From NCBI RefSeq assembly GCF_000499385.1, contig NW_013654755.1:1-64000 (forward strand): 64,000 nucleotides of DNA. Direction: 5' to 3'. Source of the DNA: Eimeria necatrix (lineage: Eukaryota; Apicomplexa; Conoidasida; Eucoccidiorida; Eimeriidae). The notes under the pieces were generated by a model. The model saw only the letters and a program-made list of their open reading frames with translations, did not search any database and was not told the DNA's origin. Each line of letters begins with the position of its first letter. Position 1 is the stretch's first letter. Positions 29,637 through 39,600 of this stretch are shown piece after piece. The position numbers and the translations under genes are program-made.

Positions 29637-32600
29637 ATGGTTGTAACAAGGCAAGGCACCGTCACCTCTCCAGCAGGACCAGAAGCAGTACCTTCAGGTG
29701 CAACTGCTGGTGCAGCGGGAGCAGGGAAAGCCCCCACTGGTCGAAGCCCCCATAGAGCCGCCGCCAAGCCAAACGCACCCTCGGCAAAAAAGCGAGGGAC
29801 TCCCTCCCCTGCCCAGAAGGGCGCCCGGGCTAAAGGTCGCATGGCTGATGCTTCTCCCGACCATTCGCCGCGAGCTGCGGGAGGGAGAAGGGCAGCAGCA
29901 CCACGAGTCCAGCTAGCCAGTAAGGCTGAAGTGCTGGGGGACTCCAAAGTCTCAGGCCAAGGCAGAGAGACTACTACAGAGAGGCCGCTGTACAAGGGGG
30001 GCATTCTGGCAGACAGACTGCAGACGGGGCCCCTTCCCTTTGTGAGGGGTATGAGCAACATGGGCAACTCCGACGATGAAAGCGATGAAGAGGACGCCGA
30101 GAAGGCTGACGCACACAATAAGAAATCAAATGTCACGCCTCGTGAGCCTTCTTCCAGCTCAAACAGACGCACAGCAGCAGCCGCAACATCAGGAGTGACA
30201 AGGCAAAGCAGCAGCAGACGGCTGGTACATGCTTCATCGAGGCCTGAGCAGAGTGAGCGTGGTGAAGCAACCTCAGATTTCGGAAATCAAGCACAGAACA
30301 GCCGCGAGATCATCCGCAGCAGCAACGACAGCAGCAACGGCAGCAGCACGAGCAGCAGCAGCCGGCTTTCTGAGGGCAAGCTGGCTCAGCTACTGCTGAC
30401 GTACTTTTGCTACGCCTCTCTATATTTGACGCGCAAACCGTTTGCATCGTGCAAGAGAGAATTGGAGCTGCAGCTGGGGTTCACTGCTACAGCTTTGGGA
30501 GGTGTAGACAGCGCTTTCTTGGGAGCTTATGCGGCTTCACAGCTGCTGCTTGCCCCCGCCTTGCTCGGGAACCCGAGGGGCCCCACATGCACCACCATCC
30601 TCTCAGTTGCCTATGCTGTAAGTGCATGCTGCTGCTTCCTTATTTACCTGCTTCCGGATCAGCACCTGTCTCTCCTATCTATTTTGTTGCTCTGGGGCAT
30701 CAACGGGGCTGCCCAGGCTCTGGCGTTTCCTCTCACTGTGGCCACTTTGTCGTCCTGGCTTTCCAGCAGGGAGCGTGGGGGGATCCTCGGTAAGTGCAGC
30801 AGCAACAGCAGCAAAGGTGCCGCTTTGTATTTCTGTAGATGCGGGTCCTCTTAACTTGGTTTTTGTTGCAGCAGCTTCCCTTCCTCGACTGTTTGTTCAT
30901 TCGTTCTGCGTGTCTGCCTGACTCATCAGGCGTTTGGACAACATGTCAGCAAGTCGGAAGCATCTTCGCTAGCTACCTAACGGCTGAATTATTGTCCGCT
31001 CAGCCTGCTAATGTGCTGGCTGCTCCGTTTGAGGACTTCTTCCAGGGGCATTCCAACAAGGAGGCCCACAAGTGGCGTCTTGCTTTCCTCGTACCCGCGA
31101 TTTGGGTGTTCGGCTGTGCCATTCTTCTCGGACGGTGCCTTCGCAGAGCCCCTGCAGGTCCCGCTTCCGTGAAGGCTGGCTCCGCGCAGCAGGCTGAGCA
31201 GCAGCAGAAGGCCTTGTTCTCGCGGGTACTGGGGTTTGCTACTTTGCGGAGGCTCTGCGCCGCCTACTTCTGCGTAAAACTCGTCAGATACTCTCTTCTT
31301 TATTGGCTACCCTACTACTTGGAAAAACAAGCAGGACTGACTGCGTCGGCGGCAGGTGTGACACGAGGGTGTGAGATTGGAGATTTAGGATACACAGTGA
31401 AAAATATTTGGGATACGTAGTGCAGGATAGGCTGGGGTTGAGGGCCAAGGGGTCGAGGCAGGAGTGTGCGCGCAGCTTTCTACTGCATCTACTTCGATGT
31501 TGGAGGTGTCTTTGGATCAGTCGCTGTTGGGTACGCTGCAAGTCGTCACGCAGTAGCACGAAACTTGCATTTTTGACCAGGGATTCGTGATTTGAAATCT
31601 AGGGCATGCTGCTTTGGCGTTTTTCACAGGAATGAGTGCTACGTTTACTTAGCTTGCGTCCGCTGGTTGAGTGACTTTGTGTGAGTGAGCTGGAGGCAGC
31701 TCAAGGTGTAGCAATGGTTTTTTGGTTGGGCTGGTGTTGTTGCTTGTGTCTCAGCTGGCTGTCCGACAGGTACCTGCGGGGCCGTCGCCTGCTGCTGCTG
31801 TCTCCTCTTTGCTGCATTGCCGGAGCTTCAGTGGCGTTGTTGCACTACTCTGTTCTTTGGGGGCCCCCCGAAGATCTTTCTCTTGTCCCGCAAGCGGCAT
31901 TGCTGCTTGCTGGAGCAGCCATTGCAGCTCCGGACTCAGTATTGGGGGGAGCAGCAACGGCCGATGCCTGCGCAGAGGAGGCGGGAGCCTCCGATGAGGT
32001 CCTAGCAGCTGCAGCATCTTGTGCGCTTCAAAATACGGGACTCTTCCCGGCCCTGCTACAGGCACAGCCAAAGCTCAGAAAATGTAGAAACAGACAGATA
32101 CAGGCATAGACGAACATGAAAGCACAGTAATGAGGAGAGCATTTATGGGCGAAGGCTGGAGAGGGCTGTTTCGAGTCGAAAACGTGATAGCGTCGGAAGA
32201 GGCGGACTTCTTACACAGCTCGCTGTTACGAAAACCTAACCGTAGTTGCATCTGCTGAAGGTTTCTCTGTCTCCATGCGTGCTTATGATGAATTTGATGC
32301 TGCAGGTATAGTAAACGGATCTGGAAGTGTTGGCTCCATTGTGCAGGGCCTTCTGACTCCAACACTTCTTTCTCTATATGGGTATGTGCCTGTGGCATCT
32401 AAAGGCTGGGCACTTTGCGACCCATATCATCTTCTGCCAAACAATTGAGCAGTCTTAAAGCAGAGCAGTCTTAAAGCAGTCTTGCTATACGACAAGCTAG
32501 TGTTTGTCTTGCCCGTGGCCTTGCAGGTGGGGATATGTGTTCTACTCCTTGGCAGCAACAGCAGCGCTTGGCGGCGTCGCACTTATCCCAGGAGCGATAA

Positions 32601-32785
32601 ATGATGTCCAGGTACTGGCCGACAAAAGCTTTGGGGCTTCCTAATGGGCCCTGTGCGTAGGCATCCGTAGATCGAGCTGAGCTGTGTAAGCAGCAGGAGT
32701 CTGAGTGATTATGTCTTAGCCCCACACCGCTGCTCCGCTGTTTTGTTGCTTGTTACAGGTTCTTCGCGTAGAGAAAATTTATTAA
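29637..32785 (+). CDS. Sugar-phosphate/glycerol-3-phosphate transporter, MFS (SLC37/GlpT-like), 7 exons
   Basis: Exon model, all GT-AG and phase-consistent: 29637-30789, 30930-31355, 31476-31530, 31755-32020, 32306-32381, 32527-32611, 32759-32785, giving about 695 aa. Residues 1-245 are a disordered Ala/Ser/Gln-rich extension with CAG-coded Ser runs. The transporter core then begins YFCYASLYLTRKPFASCKREL, with GGVDSAFLGAYAASQ, as in SLC37 organophosphate antiporters. Further matches are RGGILGVWTTCQQVGS across junction 1, FDVGGVFGSVAVGWLSDRYLRGRR across junction 3, and VNGSGSVGSIVQG in exon 5, parallel to the IDGTGSVGAA block. It probably exchanges a phosphorylated sugar or glycerol-phosphate for phosphate. 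The substrate and membrane cannot be read from the sequence. The exon 4/5 junction is the least certain. Confidence 0.85.
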
Positions 32786-33681
32786 GGCTCTGATAAAAGC
32801 ACAGCAACGTTTTCGTCGATCCCGTACACATCATGGAAGTGCCTGACCTGTGGGCTCTGGACACTGCATGAGATTTCTTCGTCCAGGCTCCTTCAGTGAC
32901 TTCCGAAGGAGAGATGTGCCTTCCGTGCTTAGATTGCCCGCGCTACTTTCTGTACTCGCTGCTGTAGTGTGTATAGTTCCGGCAGATACAGCTTCTAGTG
33001 GAGCGCGTTAGTAACTGTCTGTTTCTGCTCTAAAGTTGAGAACCATTTGCACCAAAAAAATGGAAGTTACCTAGAAGGGCTTCGCTCTGCCGAAATATGC
33101 GTTTCTGCCCTCTAGTCGCTGGTCCAATCTGCAATGCTGCTGCTGCAGCTCTGTTCGGCTGCGCCGGAACTGGGACCGGTCACAGCAGCTGGACGGCGAC
33201 CTGGTTTCTTTAACTTTTTCTCGTTTTCACTAATAAATCATATGAACTATTTAATGCATTCTTTAAGCAGGAGATCAGTGAAATCCGAGGATACCATGGA
33301 TTGCACCTCATACTCACATCGTGCGTTTCAGGGTGGCAATACCCCATGGCGCATGGTCCGTCTGCTCTTTCTCTATATTTCGAATAATCATTGTAGAGTA
33401 TTCGTCTAAGTAACAGTAGGTTTCATCTTCGTAAACGGAGTTCGTCCATTATTTTGGCCGGTTTCGGTTTCGTAACTGCAGAGGTCCACTTGGGGCTCCT
33501 GCGTGGTCCAGTGGCTACCGAAGCCGACTGAGCCCCCTAGTTGAAGTTTTTGTGAAAGCTGTTTTTTTAATCGTGCGTTTGTGATGTTAAGTCATTTGTC
33601 CTTGTGTAAACGCCCTGTTGTCAAGCGCGTGTGGACAGCAGCAGCAGCAGCTGCTGCTGCTGTCTTGGTGCGCGTTAAACT
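32786..33681. other. Intergenic between transporter and kinesin
   Basis: No supported gene. It contains the transporter 3' flank and a CAG/CTG near-palindrome at 33634-33664, just upstream of the kinesin start. Confidence 0.55.
33634..33664. repeat. (CAG)5(CTG)4 near-palindrome
   Basis: GACAG(CAG)n runs directly into (CTG)nTC, so the strand can fold into a hairpin of about 14 bp with almost no loop. It lies 18 bases before the proposed kinesin ATG, in what would be promoter or 5' UTR. Confidence 0.9.
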
Positions 33682-36600
33682 TTGAGTTCCTTTGACTGCC
33701 GGGTGCCAGGGGATGCTCTGTCAAGTAAAAAATCCTCTCCTATAGGCGTTTGCGGATTGGAGAGCCCCTCAAGTGTGCTGGTGCGCTTAACGTCTTTTGC
33801 GGAGGCCACGAGCCTCGCATGTGCGCTGTTCACGGGGATGCACACCTTCCTACGGATACGTCCCCCTTCCCCCTCGTCTTCGAAAGCGCTACAATGCATA
33901 CAGTGTGTGGACGTGAGCCTTTCTTGCCCGCTACTATCGCGGGCCCAGTCTATAGCGGAAGTAACCTCTGTAGAGGGTGCACCACAGTTCCATGGATCAC
34001 TCTCGCCTGGATCACCCGTGGAAGGCATCATAAAACGAGGGCCTACGGGGTCACCACAGTCCCTTACATGCACAGGAGATAAGCTGAATGGTTTGAAGGG
34101 CGTCATATCGCTTGCCTCAGGGAGGAACCGGGCCCACACAAATCTTTCTGAGAAAGACGAAGAAAACTGCCTAAAGAACTTTCAGAACCCCCAAACCGGA
34201 ATTGTTTCTACTCATATTTCTTCTGTGCATCGAGCAGCATCAGTTTTAGTGCTGCCACCGCTTGGGTCCAAGCCCACTCAGAAATGGGGAAAAGCCGAAA
34301 AACCTGCCTCGAGGGTCAGGCAAAGCAGGCCTCAACATGAAGGCGCTCAGATTTCATCTGTGCAGCATGGCTTGAAAGTGCAGAAGGGCAAGTTGACCAC
34401 CGCAAACGCTTTTGTGGCAGCTCCGCCACGCCACCAACGCTCAGAGCATCCGGCACTTTGTCCCAGATCTCCCTCGGGGCAAAAGGGTTACGAGGGCCCG
34501 TTTCGATTCGGAGGATTGCTTCTGCAAAACACATCTCAGGAAACAGTATTTCGGTCTGTAGGAAGACCAGCAGCAGACGCTGTGCTGAGGGGCGCCAATG
34601 CCTGCATTGCCATGTGAGCTGAGGCGTTCTAGCCCGAGTACGCCCAACGGTTTAGGGTCCAGATTACAAATTACACCATATAAGGCATGAAGAGTCATCT
34701 CCTTTCAGTTTCTTTGCGCGGTAGGTATGGAGCCTCGGGCAGCGGGAAGACGTACACGATGGTGGGGCCCCACGGAAGGGATCCAAGTCATTTTCACCGG
34801 AGCGCCAGCAACAGCGGTGTTGATGGCAGCAAAAACTGGGGCCTTGCCTTGCGGGCACTGGAGTATGTGATGGATGCTCTTGTAGCTGGGGAGAAAGAAG
34901 GGAGGCCGCAAGGGTAGGCTTTCTTCCTTCAATCTGCAAAATCAGCGCCCAAAAAGCTCTATTTACCAAGCTCGCTCACTCACCACTGCTCTCTGGTTGC
35001 TTGCCTATTTGCTGGTGCGATACGAAATTCCAAAATTGCGTTACGACATCCGTAGGCTAGTGACGTTCTCTGCTGCTGAGGTCTACTGCGAAAAGCTGAG
35101 GGACCTTTTGAGGCCTCCTGGCGACCTAAAAGAAAATGCAGCTGTTCAGCAGGTGGGTTCGTACAGGTACGGGGCTTGTCGGAACAAAGCAAATTCTGAC
35201 CTTCGGCGTACACTGTCCTTTCTGCTTTGTGGATAGCGAATTTTGTGTTTCCTTGGACAGCAACTTCTGTGCTCTGTGTTCTTAGAAGGTGTATTCTTCG
35301 AGCAGCTTTACTGTGCCTCAGTGGCGTAGTGGAGGTTTTTCTGCTGTCTCGTCCGTTCGGGTTACTACGGCGGAAGAGGCTGTTGCCGCTGCATTAAGGG
35401 GTCTCAGTCGAAGGGTCTGTCGTGCTACAGCTGCTAACCGTTGCAGCAGTAGAAGCCATGTTTTACTTTGTCTTTCCGTGAACCACCCGGCAAGCCGTTC
35501 AAAAAGCAAGGAGCCCACAGAGGTAAGAACTTTGGGGTCCGTAATGCACCTACTGGGCGTTTTGCGGCATCCGCTAACGTCACAGTAATTTGGCAATAAG
35601 CTGCGTACGCGATCAGGGTACACAGAAAAAAACGTCTTGCCTGTACCTGGTGGACCTGGCTGGTGCCGAGCGTCAGCCTTTGGAAAGCTGTGATGCTCCT
35701 GACGGCGGAAACTCTTTATACCCCTCACCGGCACCGTCAAAGGCTCTTCTTGCCCAAGAAGTGAGACTCAGGACCCCCAATAATGGGGACACTATGATGA
35801 ATGACTTGTCTCGAAAGTAATCCTGCAACAGTGGATCTGTAGAGCCCCCAAAAAAGATGCGCTTGGCTAGGAAGAAGCGCCCAAGTCACGCCGACGCAGC
35901 ACTGGGGGCTTTCAAAGTGTAGGATCCATCGGTGGGCTTAGGGAAGGCCCGAAAAAGACAACTCAAGACCTTCTGAATGAGCCGTTGGACCTTTTTAATT
36001 ACCGTTTGGTATTGTCATATTGGCACTTCGTGGTATATCATGTGCATTCTTCCTTTTTTTCTGGTATCTATTCAGGCATCATCGATAAGCAAAAGCCTGA
36101 CAGCTTTTATGGCCGTCGTCGCAGCGCTGGGGAGACACTGTGCGGTTGCCAGGCAGAAGAGCAGAGCTCCGGGCTGCTCTGTCGATTGTCCTCTTCCCCT
36201 GCGGCTGCGGGTGGGACCGTGTAGGATAGCAAGTGATCTGTCTAGCACAGCTGGCGTATTCAAGCCTATGGGTAGTACTGACAAGAGCTCGTCGCAATCC
36301 AGGCTTGGAACTGCCGAGGAGCCTCTTGAAGGCCCCTGCTCAAGTCGGCCTGAAACCAGAAACGGCCCCCATGTGCGCTTCAGGGATTCGTGTTTAACGC
36401 TAGCTCTTAGAGATGTACTGGTGAGGACCCAATCACAAAGGCTGGCATGGCCGTGAGCAAATCACTGTACACACTTTAAGGTGCTGGAAGCCCTCAGCGA
36501 TGATCTCTCCGGGTTTTTCTTCTTTGGTTTGTGGCCGCTGATGCTGCCGCTGCAGGATGGCTGTGGCCACGTTTCCATGGTTTTTACCGTCAGCAGCAAA

Positions 36601-37827
36601 GCGGCTGACAGAAATGCTACACTGCAGACCCTTCGTTTTGCTGCCCTTGTCAGCAGACTGGGGTGCGTACCAAAGCGTGCATAGAAAGCACTTGCGGGAG
36701 CTTCCCAGAGCTAGCAGCAGGCAGGCTCGCACGCAGCATCCGAAGCCCGTGGCATCCCCATCTAGCGTTTCTTCCTGCTTCCCTTGTTCGCTTACTGCAG
36801 ACCATTCTGTCTCAGCCCCCCCAGGAGGTGCGTCAGCAGCAACTGGGTCCCACCTGGTACTGCAACGAGACAAAGAAAAGGATGCGAGCCACGAGGAATA
36901 GCTGCCTTTTCAGCAGCAGGTGGTTCGGCGAAGGCAGCGACAGCGGCACCGAGTACTGAGCCACCAGGAGCCTCCCCAGAGACAAAAACAGCAGAAGAAG
37001 AAGATACAGAAGCAGTACGAAAACCCGAAGTGGCGGCAGTAGCATCACGATTTGGCGCAACTGTAGCCGCTCGGACAGCAGCAGCAAGTTCACCAAAAGC
37101 TCGAACAGCAGCAGCAAGAAGTGCCGCAGCAGCAGGGACTCGGACAACAGCAGCAACCAAAATAGCCGATGTTCCCCCCGCGGAAAACACAGCTACAAAA
37201 CCTACAACTAAACCGCTCGCCGCGACCGGCAACAGGAGGGCCGTGCCAGTAGTCAAAGTTGAACCTAAGGCGGAGCGCCCTGCCAGACTGAGAATTTCCA
37301 GAGCCAAAGTATCAGCAGCGGCAAAGACAGGAAGCTCGCGGTGGGCTACAGAAAACCCCCGGGGTTCTTCCGATCCCTCCCTAAACTTTGTATCTCTCAG
37401 CCGCGAACAGCCTCCCTGTGGAACTTCAGCACAACCTCAGGTTTGTGGTGAACACCGAAATAGCTTCCTTGGAGACTTTTGTATAGGGCCACTTCCGGCT
37501 CCCCGAAAAGCGGTCCAAAGAGATTCAATTGCAAAAACTCCAGTGCACATAGCACCAAAAATAGCAGAGCCACAGGCTCTGAAGTCCCAAACAGTGGCTT
37601 CAAATGGGCGACGCCAACAGGACAATTTCCCTTTTCCCACCGAGGTAGATTTCCGAAGATGTCACTCAGAGCCTGCCCGCTGGAGGAAAAGGGGCAATTG
37701 CTGCCACTGCTGCTGCTCTTACCGCTGCTGCTGCGGTTGGTGGGCACATCAATCTCAAAATCGAGACAACAACAGGTGCACTGCTGGCTATGGAGACAAC
37801 CGTGGAGGCAACCGCGCAACAGCATGA
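33682..37827 (+). CDS. Divergent kinesin motor protein, 8 exons (about 1025 aa)
   Basis: Exons (GT-AG, phase-consistent): 33682-34613, 34725-34913, 35056-35152, 35286-35522, 35617-35760, 36076-36420, 36556-36662, 36801-37827. The motor blocks, in order, are: HTFLRIRPPSPSS (first strand), SQETVFRSVGRPAADAVLRGANACI, the P-loop YGASGSGKTYTM formed across junction 1, VTFSAAEVYCEKLRDLL, switch I NRCSSRSHVLLCLSV, switch II LYLVDLAGAER, ASSISKSLTAFMAVVAAL (normally INKSL), VRFRDSCLT, and NATLQTLRFAALVSRL. About 200 disordered residues separate the first strand from the P-loop, far more than usual. The tail is Ala/Thr/Lys-rich and low complexity. The motor should hydrolyse ATP and move on microtubules. 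The subfamily is unassigned, and the last 30 residues (Cys-rich) may not be real. Confidence 0.85.
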
Positions 37828-38500
37828 TTAGCACAACAGCATGGGCAGCAGCAGCAGCAGCATGGGCTGCGGCTGCTGCAGGCACAACGCCATCATAGAA
37901 ATGCCGTGCTCGTCCACATAAGTGATCAGCACCCGCAAACTCTAAACCTGAGACCCTGAAGCCTAGACATTTAAGACTGGCGTTTGTCACAAATTAACTG
38001 ATTGGTTCGCTTTGCGTATCGTGGAAAAGCAGCCGTCCGGTGAATAAAAAAATCAGCTTTAAAGAACGCTACAGGGATGCAGCTGCGCAAGCAGGGAGCT
38101 CTAGAGCACAAGCCTAAAGCAAGATTCTGTAGACACGTCGTCCAGAGTATTTAGGTTCTTGTGCTGAGTTGCAACGCCATACAGGCAAGCGCCTAAGCAG
38201 TGGTGAGGAAGAAAGTCCCCTGAACAATTGCAGAGCGAATGCTAAGCAACCCCCTTGTTTCTCCAAAGCCCAGCCGTTGAGTGGGTGCTGGCCTGCATGA
38301 GGCCCAAAAATTCAAGAGAGCTCCCCCATTAACCTGCACTGTCTGCGCACGCGCAGCACGGCCAGCAGCAACACCTGCCGTATGGGAAATCCAAGCAAAT
38401 CGTATGGCATGGTTGGGTTAAGTTCAACGAAAAATGAGCGGAGGATAGGACTGCCTACAAGGCCTGAGCTGCTTCAATATTACATGCTAGGGCTTGGGGT
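37828..38500. other. Intergenic, nothing supported
   Basis: 3' flanks of the kinesin (plus) and of the Ala-rich membrane protein (minus). No exon-like sequence was seen. Confidence 0.5.
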
Positions 38501-39064
38501 TTACCTTTCGCGCTGCTGCCGCCTGTGCCGCCGCAGGAGAACGAGTCCCGCAGCAACTGCTACCAAGAACCATGCTAAAGAAAAGAGCAAAAACTCTCCT
38601 GGGCTATCAACTGCACCCGTTGAGCTAGACGCTGTTCCTGCTGATGCGGGAACTTCTGCTGCTGGTGGTCCCAGCAATTCTTCTGCGGCGCCTGCTACTG
38701 TCGCAGGCGCCGCTGCTGATGCTGCTGGTGCTGAGAGTGACGATGCTGCCGGTGGTACTGCTTCTAGTCCGGCTGCTTCTGCGCGTTCTGACGCATTTAT
38801 TGCTGGTGTGAAGGCTGTTGTTGTGTGCGGTGGCAGTGCTGCTGCTGTTCTTGCTGGTGGCACGACTGCTGGTGGCGCTGCTCCTGGCGCTGCTGCTGCT
38901 GGTAGATCTGCCGCAGCTGCTATAGCTTCAGTCGGAGCTGCTGGTGCAAGCGATGCTTCAGGACCGTTTGCTCGCCTCACACCTGTGGGGGCAGCAGAGT
39001 TCACTGTATTTGCGGCTATCATATGGGCCTGCGCAACTACGTCGGCGAAGTTCCCATTCAGCAT
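38501..39064 (-). CDS. Ala/Pro-rich protein with C-terminal membrane anchor (187 aa)
   Basis: Both strands are open here. I choose the minus strand for two reasons. First, its triplet runs read GCA/GCT on a strand where CAG is in the coding sense, as in most neighbouring genes. Second, it ends in a sensible membrane anchor, EFLLFSLAWFLVAVAAGLVLL, followed by a basic RRHRRQQRER tail and a stop. The rest is a disordered Ala/Pro/Ser region. No signal peptide is visible from the ATG at 39064, so it is either tail-anchored or lacks an upstream leader exon. The competing plus frame (38382-39074) is Ala/Gly-rich without a sensible topology. The function is unknown. Confidence 0.45.
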   Translation of the reverse strand: MLNGNFADVVAQAHMIAANTVNSAAPTGVRRANGPEASLAPAAPTEAIAAAADLPAAAAPGAAPPAVVPPARTAAALPPHTTTAFTPAINASERAEAAGLEAVPPAASSLSAPAASAAAPATVAGAAEELLGPPAAEVPASAGTASSSTGAVDSPGEFLLFSLAWFLVAVAAGLVLLRRHRRQQRER

Positions 39065-39600
39065 TCACGTATGACCCTGTACCAGATATAGTCAAGCTCT
39101 TATAAAACTTATGTGGAGGATGTATATGCTAGTAGCCTTCAGAATGCCGAAAATTCATTTGCAGTTGCTCTTGACACTCGTGTCGTGTCGGTGACGGGTC
39201 CTGCTGCTGTTATTTTCACACAGTTGCAACCAGTAGTGCCAAAGACAGACCTCAGAATGCAATACGACAGCTTCTGTGAGTTATGCGTTCGCACTGCCCT
39301 CCTGCACAGCAAAGCTAAAGCATGTGATGGGGGGCCCCCCCGAATCGAGCGAGACGGGGCCCCCTGGCTGCAGCTGAAACCACAAGTGTAAAATGCCGTA
39401 ATGCCGAACGAGCTTGCCCGTAAACCATCTTTGTAATTTTGTTTCGTTCCCAAATCTAAATTGCTGTTCTTCTTCCTGCATCCACCTCTGCGTATCCTGT
39501 TGCCGCATGCACCTCAGCAGCGAGCAGGTCGGAGGGCCCACCAGCAGCATATGCTGATGGTGGCACTCAGCGTGATGCACAACACTCTTCCTTAAATTTA
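39065..39600. other. Intergenic, no supported gene
   Basis: Short frames on both strands (39113-39391 plus, 39139-39453 minus) are protein-like in places. Neither has a domain or good splice flanks. Confidence 0.4.

Noticed and set aside
31681..32109. Single open frame as an independent gene
   Set aside because: Its transporter part (31755-32020) is an internal exon; the ends are intron sequence.
33481..33530. GGGGCTC...GAGCCCC hairpin as a tRNA
   Set aside because: No cloverleaf, no B box and no anticodon arm can be drawn.
36792..37307. Minus-strand Ala/Val-rich and Leu-rich frames
   Set aside because: They are antisense shadows of the kinesin tail caused by GCA/CAG repeats; the plus strand continues the kinesin in phase.
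38382..39074. Plus-strand 230-codon Ala/Gly-rich frame
   Set aside because: It mirrors the minus-strand gene at 38501-39064. Its Ala runs come from reading the repeat in the opposite sense, and it has no coherent topology.
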